Assembly: GCA_003220495.1 (NCBI GenBank)
Contig: QHSP01000030.1
Location: 15,191-79,190 of the forward strand
Reading direction: 5' to 3'
From: Candidatus Rokuibacteriota bacterium
GTDB taxonomy: Bacteria; Methylomirabilota; Methylomirabilia; Rokubacteriales; CSP1-6
Length of the DNA stretch: 64,000 nucleotides
Shown here: one piece after another, positions 26,835 to 35,584 of the stretch
Position numbering within the stretch: position 1 is the first letter of the stretch
Layout of the letters: each line of letters opens with the position of its first letter
Position numbers and translations under genes: made by a program
The notes under the pieces: model-generated
The model's input: only the letters and a program-made list of their open reading frames with translations
Databases searched by the model: none
What the model was told of the DNA's origin: nothing

Positions 26835-28396
26835 TGACTCGCGTCTCCGTCGATCTCATCGATACCGTCGCGCCGATGGTCGAGACCCGCGTGCGCGAAG
26901 CGGCGCGGCGACTGCCGCACCTCCGCTACGCCGATCTCCGCCTCGAGGTGACCGAGGCCAAGGGCGCCGGGTCGGAGAACGGCACGCCCAAGTTCTCGGG
27001 CGACGACTACGGCCTGGCGCTCGGCGCCCGCGTTCTCGCGGGGGACCGGATGATCGCGCCGGGCTACGTCGGCCAGACGCTGGGCACCGCCGACCTCGCC
27101 AACCTCGACCGGATCGTGCGCGAGGCGCTCGAGCGGGCCTACCGGCGCGCGATGGTGAACGGCGAGATGAAGGCCGACGCGCGGGAGAAGTTCGGGCCAC
27201 TGGGCGAGCCGCTGGCCGACACGCGTCTGCACCCGATCGAGGTCAGGCAGGACACCATTCCGGCCGTCTATCGCGTCGATCCGCGCACGATGGTGCTCGC
27301 CGAGATGGTGCGGTACTCGACCGACGTCTCGCGCCAGGTCGCCGCCGTCGACGCGGGCGTCAAGTACAACTACGTCGGAACGATGACCGAGCTCTCGCGC
27401 GAGCTCTTCGTGTCGAGCGAGGGCGCGCGGATCGACCAGTCGTTCGCGCTGACCCTGGGCACCTGCTCGGTCGTCACCGTCGACGGCGAGGTGAGTCAAG
27501 ATCTCTACGACGCGCTCGGCCACCAGCGCGGCTGGGAGATCCTCCTCGACGGCGTCGACGAGCAGGCGCTGCGCTTCCCGGCTTTTCGCGACTTCGCGGT
27601 GAGTCTCGCGCGCGAGGGCGTGGCGCTCGCCGCCGCCCCGGTGCTGCCGACCTCGGACCGCGAGGTGGTCGTGGTCACCGACCCGCACTACAACACGCTC
27701 GTGTCCCACGAGATCATCGGCCACCCGGTCGAGCTCGACCGGGCGCTCAAGATGGAGACGGCCTACGCCGGACGGTCCTGGCTCCTCGGCGGGCTCACCG
27801 AGCATCAGGTCGGACGGCGCGTGGCCTCGCCGCTCGTGACCGCGTACTCGGACCCGGCGCTGCCGGGGTTCGGCCACTACAAGTACGACCACGAGGGCAC
27901 GCCGGCGCGCCGGGTCGTCCACATCGACCGCGGGATCTTCCGCGGCTTCATGAACAGCCGACAGACCGCGGCGATCTTCGGCGGCGAGCCCAACGGCCAC
28001 TGGAAGGCGACCGACGCCTCGCTGGTCCCGCTGATCAGGATGTCGAACACCGTCTTCGACGCGGGGACGCGCCCGGCCGACGACATCGTGAAGGAGGTCG
28101 ACCACGGCTACTACGTGGCCGGCCACCGCACGCCCTCGATCGCCGAGAGCCGCGAGAACTTCCGCATCTCCGCGCGCGGCGTCTACGAGATCCGGAACGG
28201 CGAGCTCGGGCGGCTCTACCGCGACGGCGGCATCGCCGCGGACTCGCGCGACTACCTCATGAACGTCGACGCCGTCGGCTCGGACTTCCGGCTGTACCCG
28301 ATCCCGAACTGCGGCAAAGGCCAACCGATGCAGACCAAGCGGCTGGGCAACGGGGGTCCGACGATGCGGACCCGCGCGCGGGTGATCGGGGGCTAG
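26834..28396 (+). CDS. TldD-like metallopeptidase (first TldD/TldE pair)
   Basis: A 520-aa TldD/PmbA-family zinc metallopeptidase subunit. The zinc motif HExxxH is HEIIGH, about residue 296-301, and the third ligand Cys is probably that in PIPNCGKGQ near the C-terminus. In the family, TldD is catalytic and works as a heterodimer with TldE on unfolded peptides or leader peptides. This one is longer and more divergent than the canonical tldD at 47425, including an EHQVGRRVASPLVTAYSDP segment. It is separated from its TldE partner by a small exported rhodanese gene, an unusual arrangement. Confidence 0.85.
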   Translation: MTRVSVDLIDTVAPMVETRVREAARRLPHLRYADLRLEVTEAKGAGSENGTPKFSGDDYGLALGARVLAGDRMIAPGYVGQTLGTADLANLDRIVREALERAYRRAMVNGEMKADAREKFGPLGEPLADTRLHPIEVRQDTIPAVYRVDPRTMVLAEMVRYSTDVSRQVAAVDAGVKYNYVGTMTELSRELFVSSEGARIDQSFALTLGTCSVVTVDGEVSQDLYDALGHQRGWEILLDGVDEQALRFPAFRDFAVSLAREGVALAAAPVLPTSDREVVVVTDPHYNTLVSHEIIGHPVELDRALKMETAYAGRSWLLGGLTEHQVGRRVASPLVTAYSDPALPGFGHYKYDHEGTPARRVVHIDRGIFRGFMNSRQTAAIFGGEPNGHWKATDASLVPLIRMSNTVFDAGTRPADDIVKEVDHGYYVAGHRTPSIAESRENFRISARGVYEIRNGELGRLYRDGGIAADSRDYLMNVDAVGSDFRLYPIPNCGKGQPMQTKRLGNGGPTMRTRARVIGG

Positions 28397-28398
28397 AC

Positions 28399-28821
28399 GT
28401 GCGGGGCGCGCTGATCGTCGTCGTGACGGCCGGAGTTCTGTTCGCCAGCGCCGCGCCCGCGGCGCCGCCCGAGTACCCCGTGAGCTTCATCAAGGTCGAC
28501 GAGCTCAAGCGCTTCCTCGACCGCGGCACCAGGGCGGACATCATCGACGTCCGGCACTGGGAGCAATATGCCGAGAGTCACATCAGGGGCGCCCGCTCCA
28601 TGCCGCTCCGTGTCGTCGCCGACCGCGCTCCCGAGATCTCCAAGACAGACCTGGTAGTCTTTTATTGAACGTGCCCGCACGCGCTGTCCCGTGGGGCCAG
28701 CGACATTCTGTACACGCTCGGGTGGCGGAATCATCGCGTGCTCGAGGAAGGGCTGCCCGGGTGGATGGACAAGGGCTATCCCGTCGACGGGCGGAACCCG
28801 AACGCGCCGCCCGGGCACTGA
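28399..28821 (+). CDS. Exported rhodanese, candidate selenoprotein with in-frame TGA
   Basis: Rhodanese-fold sulfurtransferase. A GTG at 28399 opens a signal peptide (MRGALIVVVTAGVLFASAA, then AxA-type site) and a rhodanese N-terminal half (IDVRHWEQYAESHIRGARSM). After VVFY the frame meets TGA at 28666-28668, where related proteins carry the catalytic Cys of the YCxCP motif. The same frame continues as TCPHALS, LGWRNHRVLEEGLPGW and GYPVDG to a second TGA at 28819, seven bases before the next ATG. Third-position GC remains high beyond the first TGA. Read through, the protein is 140 residues with residue 90 as selenocysteine. A recent Cys-to-stop mutation is the alternative; then the product is an 89-aa fragment. 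Confidence 0.7.
28682..28702 (+). promoter_or_regulatory. Candidate bacterial SECIS hairpin
   Basis: Fourteen bases after the in-frame TGA begins a 21-nt hairpin: CGCTG (28682-28686) pairs with CAGCG (28698-28702), then a U/C mismatch (28687, 28697), then CCC pairs with GGG, leaving the loop GUG (28691-28693). There are 22 bases between TGA and loop. From memory, the bacterial SECIS pattern is a short 3-bp upper stem, a small apical loop with G at position one or two, and a UGA-to-loop distance of about 16-37 nt; this hairpin meets all three. GC-rich DNA forms hairpins easily, so it is supporting evidence only. Confidence 0.5.
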
Positions 28822-28828
28822 ACCGACG

Positions 28829-30388
28829 ATGAGGACGGTCGACGATCTGGCACGAGCGAGCGAAGAGGCGCTGGCGCTCGTCGGGCGTCAGCCGGACGTC
28901 CGCGAGGCCGAGGTGTTCGTGTCCGCGAACTCCGCGGTGCTGACCCGGCTCAATTACACCTCCCACATTCCCTGCAACGGCGTCGAGGAGCCCAAGTCGA
29001 CCGAGTCCTACGGCCTCGGCATCCAGGCGGTCTTCGACACGCCGGAGGGCCGGCGGATCGGCTTCGGGAGCGAGCCGAGCGATCTCTCGCTCGCCGGCGC
29101 CGAGCGCGCGCTGATCAAGGCGCGCCGGGCCGCCGTCGCCGACCCGGAGTTCGTCTCGCTCCCCTCGCCCACGGGCGCGGCGCGCACGCTGGCCGACTAC
29201 CACGATCCGCGACTCATGGCGCTCGACGACGCGGGGCTCGTGGAGGCCGGCTGGAAGATCACCGGCGGCGCGCTGCGAACGTTCAGCGCCTCGGGGCGGC
29301 TGGCCGAGCTCGCGCAGGACGACGACGGCCTGCGGCGGCTCGGCCTCATCCTCGGTGGCGACGTCACGATTTTGCGGGAGCGGATGGCGATCGCCTCGAC
29401 CACGATGCCGCGCGCCCAGACCGACGAGACGTCGCTGATCACCGCGTTCGCGACCGCGATGGTCGAGACGCGTGGGGCCAAAGGCTCGGGGGCGTCCACC
29501 GGCACCCGGCTCGACCACTTCACCGACGAGGCGGGCGTGGAGGCCGCGCAGAACGCCATCAACGCGATCGGCGGCGAGCGCGTGCCGTCGGGCACCTACA
29601 CCGTCATCTTCGGTCGCCAGCCCGTGGCAGATTTGCTGAACAACATCGTGATCCCCGCGTGCACCGCGAGCTCCTTCTACTCGTCGAGCACCCCGTTCCT
29701 CGGCAAGCTCGGCCGCGCCGTGGCCTCGCCGCGTCTGCACCTCTACGACGACGGCGCGCGGCCCGGCTTCATGGGGTCGAAGGGGATCACGTGCGAAGGG
29801 CTGCCGACCGGCCGGACCGACCTGATCAAGCGCGGCGTCCTCGTCGGCTGTCTCTCGAACTGGTACGAGACCCAGCGCCTGCTCCGCGACCCGGCCCTCG
29901 GCGAAAAGCTCGGCGCCGTCGGCGCCGCCGCCGAAGCGGCCCTCGCGCCGCGCAACGGCTTTCGCTTCGGCTCCGGCGGCGGCCGGCAGTTCGACAGCGC
30001 GCCCGGTGTGGCCGCCTCGAACGTCGTGCTCGAGGGCGACGAGACGGTCGCGCTCGATGAGCTGATGCGCCGGGTCGGCGACGGCCTCTACGTCGGGCGC
30101 ATCTGGTACACCTATCCGATCAACGGACTGCGCGCGGGTGATTTCACCTGTACCGTCGTCGCCGATTCCTATATCATTCGCGACGGGCGGATCGCCACGC
30201 CGCTCAAGGCCAACGCGATCCGGATCAACGACAACATCGCCACGTTCCTGAACAACGTCACCGGGATCACCAAGGACGTGAAGGGCACGATCGTCTGGGC
30301 CGCGGACGAGGTCGTGTACGCGCCCGAGGTCGCCGTCACCGGCGTCCGAGTCGACGAAATCGCGGGATTCATGGAGGAGCTCGACTGA
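28829..30388 (+). CDS. TldE/PmbA-like partner subunit (first pair)
   Basis: A 519-aa TldD/PmbA-family protein without the HExxxH motif, expected to be the non-catalytic TldE-type partner of the TldD-like protein two genes upstream. Family features include the N-terminal DVREAEVFVS and TESYGLGIQAVF strands, the internal IFGRQPVADLLNNIVIPAC stretch, and the C-terminal EGDETVALDELM and DGRIATPLKANAIRINDNI. Its stop overlaps the transketolase start by one base (TGATG), so both are in one unit with moeA, tldD and the rhodanese. Confidence 0.82.
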   Translation: MRTVDDLARASEEALALVGRQPDVREAEVFVSANSAVLTRLNYTSHIPCNGVEEPKSTESYGLGIQAVFDTPEGRRIGFGSEPSDLSLAGAERALIKARRAAVADPEFVSLPSPTGAARTLADYHDPRLMALDDAGLVEAGWKITGGALRTFSASGRLAELAQDDDGLRRLGLILGGDVTILRERMAIASTTMPRAQTDETSLITAFATAMVETRGAKGSGASTGTRLDHFTDEAGVEAAQNAINAIGGERVPSGTYTVIFGRQPVADLLNNIVIPACTASSFYSSSTPFLGKLGRAVASPRLHLYDDGARPGFMGSKGITCEGLPTGRTDLIKRGVLVGCLSNWYETQRLLRDPALGEKLGAVGAAAEAALAPRNGFRFGSGGGRQFDSAPGVAASNVVLEGDETVALDELMRRVGDGLYVGRIWYTYPINGLRAGDFTCTVVADSYIIRDGRIATPLKANAIRINDNIATFLNNVTGITKDVKGTIVWAADEVVYAPEVAVTGVRVDEIAGFMEELD

Positions 30389-31302
30389 TGGCTGAAGTCC
30401 GTCTCGAGTCGATCGCGCGCGAGTGTCGTGTTCAGATCCTCCGCATGCTCGCCCACGCGGGCTCGGGGCATCCCGGCGGCTCCCTCTCCGTGATCGACAT
30501 CCTCACCACGCTGTTCTTCGGACGTCTGCGCTACGACGCCAAGCGGCCGGACTGGCCGGACCGCGACCGCGTCGTGCTCTCGAAGGGCCACGCGGTCCCG
30601 GCCCTCTATGCCGTGCTCGCGAAGGCCGGGTACTTCCCGGAGAAGTCGCTGATCACCTTGCGCAAGCTCGGCTCGCCGCTCCAGGGCCATCCGGATCGGA
30701 CGATGCTCCCGGGAATCGAGGCCGCCACGGGCTCGCTCGGCCAGGGGCTCTCGATCTCGCTCGGTCTGTCGCTCGGCCTCAAGCTCGCCGGCTCCAGCGC
30801 CCGCGTCTACTGCGTGCTCGGCGACGGCGAGACCCAGGAGGGCCAGGTGTGGGAGGCCGCGATGGCGGCGCCGAAGCTCGGTCAGCCCGACCACGCGCTC
30901 GACAACCTCGTGGTCATCCTCGACTACAACAAGATCCAGCTCGACAACTTCGTGAAGAAGGTGCTCGACATCGAGCCGGTCACTGCCAAGTGGCAGTCGT
31001 TCGGCTGGCCCGTCCTCGAGATCGACGGCCACGACATCGCGCAGATCACGAAGGCGCTCGATCAAGCCGAGGCGACCACGGGCGGGCCGACCTTCATCGT
31101 GGCGCACACGGTGAAGGGCAAGGGCGTGTCGTTCATGGAGAACGACCCGGAGTGGCACGGCAAGGCCCCGAAGCCCGCGGAAGCGATCAAGGCGATCCGC
31201 GAAGTGCTCGGGATCACGGAGGGCGCCTGGGAAGAGTACTTGAAGACCGATTCGTCGACGCGGGCGATCGTGGACGAGCTCGCCGCCCTGGAGAAGAAGT
31301 GA
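30388..31302 (+). CDS. Transketolase, N-terminal (ThDP-binding) subunit
   Basis: First half of a split transketolase, 304 aa. It carries the thiamine diphosphate-binding region GDGETQEGQVWEAAM followed by LDYNKIQLDN, and the early active-site histidines in GSGHPGGSLS and SKGHAVPALY. Transketolases move two-carbon units in the pentose phosphate pathway. Split versions are common in archaea and many deep bacterial lineages. The second half follows with a TGATG overlap. It needs ThDP, which the TPP-controlled thi operon later in the window would help supply. Confidence 0.92.
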   Translation: MAEVRLESIARECRVQILRMLAHAGSGHPGGSLSVIDILTTLFFGRLRYDAKRPDWPDRDRVVLSKGHAVPALYAVLAKAGYFPEKSLITLRKLGSPLQGHPDRTMLPGIEAATGSLGQGLSISLGLSLGLKLAGSSARVYCVLGDGETQEGQVWEAAMAAPKLGQPDHALDNLVVILDYNKIQLDNFVKKVLDIEPVTAKWQSFGWPVLEIDGHDIAQITKALDQAEATTGGPTFIVAHTVKGKGVSFMENDPEWHGKAPKPAEAIKAIREVLGITEGAWEEYLKTDSSTRAIVDELAALEKK

Positions 31303-32228
31303 TGCCGGCCAAGGCCAGTCGCGCCGCATTCGGCGAAGCCCTCCTCGATCTGGGCGCGCGCGACGAGCGCATCGTCACGCTCGATGCCGACCTGTCGAAG
31401 TCGACCATGACCGGGAACTTCGCGAAGAAGTATCCGGCGCGGGCGTTCAATCTGGGCATCGCGGAGTCGAACATGATCGGCGTCGGCGCCGGCCTCGCGC
31501 TCACCGGCCGCATCCCGTTCGCCTGCTCGTTCGCGTGCTTCATCGCGGGCCGTTTCGAGACCATCCGCATCTCGGTCGCCTACACCAACGCGAATCTGAA
31601 GATCGTCGGGACCCACTCCGGCATCGCGATCGGCGAGGACGGCTACAGCCAGATGGGGCTCGAGGACGTCGCCTGCATCCGCTCGCTCCCGAACATCGGC
31701 ATCATCCAGCCGGCCGACGAGATCGAGACCAAGCAGGCCATCGCCTACGCGGTCGAGCACCAGGGGCCGCTCTATCTCAGGCTCACGCGGCAAAGCCTCG
31801 AGCCCGTCTGCCCGCCGGACTATCGCTTCCAGTACGGCCGCTGGCTCGTCCTCCGTAAAGGCCACGACGTGACCTTGATCGGCTCGGGCGGGCCGCTGTT
31901 CAACTGCCTCGAGGCCGCCAAGCGCCTGGAGCCCGACGGGATCTCGGCCGAGGTGATCAACGCCGCGTGCATCAAGCCGCTGGACGAAGAGCTGCTGGTC
32001 CAGTCAGCGGGAAAGACCGGCCACGTCGTGACCGTGGAGGACCACACGGTCTCCGGCGGGCTGGGCGGCGCGGTGGCCGAGCGGCTCGGGGACCTCCTGC
32101 CGACGCCGATCAAGCGCCTGGGTGTCCACGGATTCGGTGAGTCGGGCGATCAGAAGGGTCTCTACGCCAAGCATGGTCTCGATCCGGCCGGGATCGCCGC
32201 GAGCGTGAAGAAGTTCCTGCACCGCTGA
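31302..32228 (+). CDS. Transketolase, C-terminal (pyrimidine-binding) subunit
   Basis: Second half of the split transketolase, 308 aa. It has the Pyr domain (VTLDADLSKSTM, FNLGIAESNMIGVGAGLAL with the activating Glu, THSGIAIGEDGYSQMGLED) and the C-terminal domain (VTVEDHTVSGGLGGAVAE). Those are the residues that complete the ThDP site with the N-terminal subunit. DXP synthase is excluded by the split arrangement and the GIAESNMIG type. The downstream Mug gene begins within its stop region. Confidence 0.92.
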   Translation: MPAKASRAAFGEALLDLGARDERIVTLDADLSKSTMTGNFAKKYPARAFNLGIAESNMIGVGAGLALTGRIPFACSFACFIAGRFETIRISVAYTNANLKIVGTHSGIAIGEDGYSQMGLEDVACIRSLPNIGIIQPADEIETKQAIAYAVEHQGPLYLRLTRQSLEPVCPPDYRFQYGRWLVLRKGHDVTLIGSGGPLFNCLEAAKRLEPDGISAEVINAACIKPLDEELLVQSAGKTGHVVTVEDHTVSGGLGGAVAERLGDLLPTPIKRLGVHGFGESGDQKGLYAKHGLDPAGIAASVKKFLHR

Positions 32229-32830
32229 GCACGCGCGCGACGCCTCGCGTTGCGGGTCGGGGAGCGACGCCGCTCCCGACCCTGCCCGACTATCTCCGGT
32301 CGGGGCTCGACCTCGTCTTCGTCGGGATCAATCCCGGCCTCTATTCGGCGCGCCAGGGGCACTACTTCGCGCGCTCGACGAATCGCTTCTGGCCGGCGTT
32401 CACCTCGTCCAGGCTGAGCGAGCGCGTGCGCAGCGCGCTGGGGGTCGACGTCCTGAGGCCCGAGCACGACGCCGCGCTGCTGGGCTTCGGCATCGGCTTC
32501 ACCGACGTCGTCAAGCGCGCCTCCGGCAACGCCGCGGAGCTCGACCCGAGCGACTTCAAGAAGTGGGCGCCGCGCCTGCTGCTGAAGCTCCGGCGCTCGG
32601 CGCCGCGCGTGGCGTGCTTCCACGGGCTCACCGCGTACCGGCCGTTCCTCGCCCTGGCGCTTGGCGCCACGGATCGGGCGCCGGCGCTCGGCCCTCAGCC
32701 GGAGGTGGTCGGCACGACGAAGCTCTTCGTCGTACCGAACCCGAGTCCGGCCAACGCGCACTTCACGCTCGCCGACCAGGCGGCCTGGTACGACCGCCTG
32801 GCCGATTTCCTGCTGAGCCTGAAGGACTAG
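32225..32830 (+). CDS. mug: Mug/TDG-type uracil-DNA glycosylase
   Basis: G:U/G:T mismatch-specific DNA glycosylase, about 200 aa. Motif 1 is FVGINPGLYSA with the catalytic Asn, followed by NRFWPAF. Motif 2 is NPSPANAH near the C-terminus. No ATG, GTG or TTG precedes the conserved region in this frame as far back as 32162. The only near-cognate start is CTG at 32225, which would form a CTGA overlap with the transketolase stop, in line with the ATGA/GTGA junctions around it. An ATG at 32426 would lose motif 1. The start is therefore uncertain. Confidence 0.82.
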   Translation: MSTRATPRVAGRGATPLPTLPDYLRSGLDLVFVGINPGLYSARQGHYFARSTNRFWPAFTSSRLSERVRSALGVDVLRPEHDAALLGFGIGFTDVVKRASGNAAELDPSDFKKWAPRLLLKLRRSAPRVACFHGLTAYRPFLALALGATDRAPALGPQPEVVGTTKLFVVPNPSPANAHFTLADQAAWYDRLADFLLSLKD

Positions 32831-32868
32831 CGCGGCAAGCGCTCGAGCGTCATCCGTCGCCCGGTTGC

Positions 32869-34266
32869 CTAGCCGGGGCGAACCATGTCCCCCGGCCGGA
32901 CCCAGCGGTCGTACTGCTCGGCGGTCACGTAGCCGGAGGCCAGCGCGGCGTCGCGGAGCGTGAGCCCTCCGGCGTGGGCTTTCTTGGCGATCTCGGCCGC
33001 GCGATCGTAGCCGATGTGGGGGGCGAGCGCGGTCACGAGCATCAGCGAGCGCTCGACGAGCTCCGCGATCCTGGCCCGGTTCGCGCTGATCCCCTCCACG
33101 CAGAACTCGCGGAAGCGCGCGCACGAGTCGGTCAGGAGCTCAACCGAATGCAGGAAGTTGAAGATGATGACCGGCTTGAAGACGTTCAGCTCGAAGTTGC
33201 CCTGCGACCCGGCGATGGCGATGGCCGCGTCGTTGCCCAGCACCTGCACTGCGACCATCGTGACCGCCTCGGCCTGGGTCGGGTTGACCTTGCCCGGCAT
33301 GATCGACGAGCCGGGCTCGTTCTCGGGGAGCGCGAGCTCGCCCAGCCCGCTCCGGGGCCCCGAGCCGAGCCAGCGCAGGTCGTTGGCGATCTTCATGAGC
33401 GCGACGGCGAGTGTCCGGAGGGCACCGCTCGCCATCACGAGATCGTCGTGGGCGGCGAGCGCCGCGAACTTGTTGGGCGCCGACACGAACGGCAGACCCG
33501 TCAGCTCGGCGAGCGTTGCCGCGACGGCCTCGCCGAACCCGGCGGGCGCGTTGAGCCCGGTGCCGACCGCGGTCCCGCCGATCGCCAGCGCCAGGAGCCC
33601 CGGCAGGATCGTGTCGATCCGCCCGAGGGCGGCATCGAGCTGGGCGACGTAGCCCGAGAACTCCTGGCCGAGCGTGAGCGGCACCGCGTCTTGCAGATGG
33701 GTGCGCCCGATCTTCACGACGTCGTCGAACTCGCGCGCCTTGGCGGCCAGCGCGGCGCGCAGGGCGCGGACGCTCGGGATGAGCCGCCGCGTCAGCTCGA
33801 GCGCGGCCGCGACGTGCATCGCCGTGGGGAACGTGTCGTTGGACGACTGCGACATGTTGACGTGGTCGTTCGGGTGGATCGGGTCCTTGCTGCCGAGCTT
33901 CCCGCCGGCGAGCTCCAGGGCGCGATTCGCGATCACCTCGTTGACGTTCATGTTGGTCTGCGTGCCCGAGCCGGTCTGCCAGACCGACAGCGGGAAGTGG
34001 TCATCGAGCTTGCCGGCGATCACCTCGTCGGCGGCGCGCACGATCAGCTCGGCGCGACGTGCGTCGAGGAGACCGAGCTTCTGGTTGACCAGCGCGGCGG
34101 CCTTCTTCAAGAGACCGAGGGCGTGAATGACGGCGAGGGGCATCCGGTCGTTGCCGATCGCGAAGTGGTGAAGCGAGCGCTCGGTCTGAGCGCCCCAGTA
34201 GCGATCGGCGCGGACCTCGATCCGCCCCATGCTGTCGCTCTCGACGCGCTTTTCCGACGCCTCCAT
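32869..34266 (-). CDS. fumC: Class II fumarate hydratase
   Basis: Iron-independent fumarase of the aspartase/fumarase superfamily converting fumarate to malate in the TCA cycle. The 465-aa length is normal. Signatures are [40 protein letters not shown] and [13 protein letters not shown]. Aspartase is possible from superfamily membership, but the N-terminal and HPNDHVN regions favour fumarase. I choose the ATG at 34266 ([14 protein letters not shown]...) because it matches the family N-terminus; the frame is open for 28 more codons. It converges with the mug gene. Confidence 0.93.
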   Translation of the reverse strand: MEASEKRVESDSMGRIEVRADRYWGAQTERSLHHFAIGNDRMPLAVIHALGLLKKAAALVNQKLGLLDARRAELIVRAADEVIAGKLDDHFPLSVWQTGSGTQTNMNVNEVIANRALELAGGKLGSKDPIHPNDHVNMSQSSNDTFPTAMHVAAALELTRRLIPSVRALRAALAAKAREFDDVVKIGRTHLQDAVPLTLGQEFSGYVAQLDAALGRIDTILPGLLALAIGGTAVGTGLNAPAGFGEAVAATLAELTGLPFVSAPNKFAALAAHDDLVMASGALRTLAVALMKIANDLRWLGSGPRSGLGELALPENEPGSSIMPGKVNPTQAEAVTMVAVQVLGNDAAIAIAGSQGNFELNVFKPVIIFNFLHSVELLTDSCARFREFCVEGISANRARIAELVERSLMLVTALAPHIGYDRAAEIAKKAHAGGLTLRDAALASGYVTAEQYDRWVRPGDMVRPG

Positions 34267-34384
34267 CAACGCTGCCCCCTCGTCCCCTCGGACGTCACGA
34301 TGATCCGCTCGACATCGATCGCCCGCAACCCGGATCTCGCCGGCCCGCACCTGGCATCGTCCTGGCAGTCTTCGCCACGACGAG

Positions 34385-34819
34385 ATGCATGTATTTTGTT
34401 CCTGGTGTCGGCGCGACGGCGATGCGGGCTATCTGGGCATGCGTGAACCGTTGGAAAATCCGGAGCGGACGGGCGGCGTATGCGCGAGCCACAAGGAGCG
34501 GCTCCTCGAATCCGTTCCGTCGCGATCGTTCCCGGGTGTCGAATTGCTCATCGTCGTGCGCCGAAATGGCACGCTCTTCCAGCGCCTCGAGCGCTCGTTC
34601 GCGGGTGTGCCAACCGCCAAGGTGATCGTCGAGCGTCGGGTCGCCGACCGCCGAGCGGCGACGTCGGTCGGCGCGGGCGGCCGCCGGCACGTGAGAACGC
34701 GACGGATTCGCCGCGGGACTCCCTCTCCCCTCGGCGGTTTCATCGTCGTGCGATTCGCGCCGAAGACGATCATCCCGCCACTCGCGCGGAGCGGAACCGT
34801 TAGCGCTTTCCGTCGCTGA
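34385..34819 (+). CDS. Hypothetical protein with N-terminal Cys motif
   Basis: A 144-aa frame beginning [18 protein letters not shown], with a C5-x2-C8 pair and a later C33-x2-H36 pair that could bind zinc. A region [19 protein letters not shown] and [11 protein letters not shown] follows, then an Arg-rich segment. The VI(V/L)xRRxxxRR pattern recurs in uncharacterised proteins of soil MAGs as I remember them. It sits divergent to fumC in what would otherwise be a 550-bp gap. The frame is plausible but I cannot assign a function. Confidence 0.5.
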   Translation: MHVFCSWCRRDGDAGYLGMREPLENPERTGGVCASHKERLLESVPSRSFPGVELLIVVRRNGTLFQRLERSFAGVPTAKVIVERRVADRRAATSVGAGGRRHVRTRRIRRGTPSPLGGFIVVRFAPKTIIPPLARSGTVSAFRR

Positions 34820-34822
34820 TCT

Positions 34823-35584
34823 TCAAATCAGGCGGTATCCGTAGACGAGCCCGAACGCGATCGAGCCGACGCCGGCGCAGAGGGCGAGCGCCTGCCGGGC
34901 GCGACGGTAGCGGAGCGCCATGGACACCGGATACGCCATGACCGCCGTCAGCAGGGTCATGCCGATGATCGTGCCCAATCCGAAGATGATCAGATAGATC
35001 ACGGCGCTCGCCGTGGAGCGCAGGGTCGCCAGCACCAAAAGCGAGACCGCGGCGCTGCCGGCCAGGCCGTGGATGGCGCCGACGACGAGCGCGCGACCGG
35101 CCGGCCAACCGCTACGCCAGCCCAGGGTCGCGAGCCAGCGCGACGGATGAATATGCGGATGCTCGTGAGCGTGCTCGGCGTCGTGGACGTGCGGGTGGCT
35201 GTGCACCACGCCCACCCCGCCGCCGTGGTCGTGATCGGCGACGAGATGCCCGGCCGGCACCGTCTCGGGCGCCCGCACCGCATCGCGCAATCGCAGCACG
35301 CCCAGCACGATCAGCATGGCGGCCACGACCAGCTCGAGCCCGCCGCCCACCGCCGGCGTGATCGTGAGCTTCAGCCCGATGATGATGGCGCCCACGATCG
35401 TCAAGGTCGTCATATGGCCGGCGCCCCAGAGCACTCCGATCAGCGCGCCGCTGGCAAAGCGCCGCTCGCGCGTGAGGATCGTCGCGACCGCGACCAGATG
35501 GTCTGGATCCGTCGCGTGCTGCAGACCGAGGAGAAAGCCGAGGAAGATCGCCGAGACCGGCGCGGGATCCAAGAGCGCGGTCAC
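34823..35584 (-). CDS. NicO/UreH-type nickel-cobalt transporter-like protein
   Basis: A 253-aa membrane protein with about six hydrophobic segments. The first contains LGLQHATDPDHLVAV, the HxxxDH signature of nickel/cobalt permeases. A cytoplasmic or periplasmic loop near residues 115-150 is packed with His (HSHPHVHDAEHAHEHPHIH), typical for metal buffering. It may export or import Ni2+ or Co2+. The GTG start overlaps the ABC permease stop as GTGA, a neighbour pairing not expected for either family. Nickel would be needed by the Lar system at the left end. Confidence 0.83.
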   Translation of the reverse strand: MTALLDPAPVSAIFLGFLLGLQHATDPDHLVAVATILTRERRFASGALIGVLWGAGHMTTLTIVGAIIIGLKLTITPAVGGGLELVVAAMLIVLGVLRLRDAVRAPETVPAGHLVADHDHGGGVGVVHSHPHVHDAEHAHEHPHIHPSRWLATLGWRSGWPAGRALVVGAIHGLAGSAAVSLLVLATLRSTASAVIYLIIFGLGTIIGMTLLTAVMAYPVSMALRYRRARQALALCAGVGSIAFGLVYGYRLI

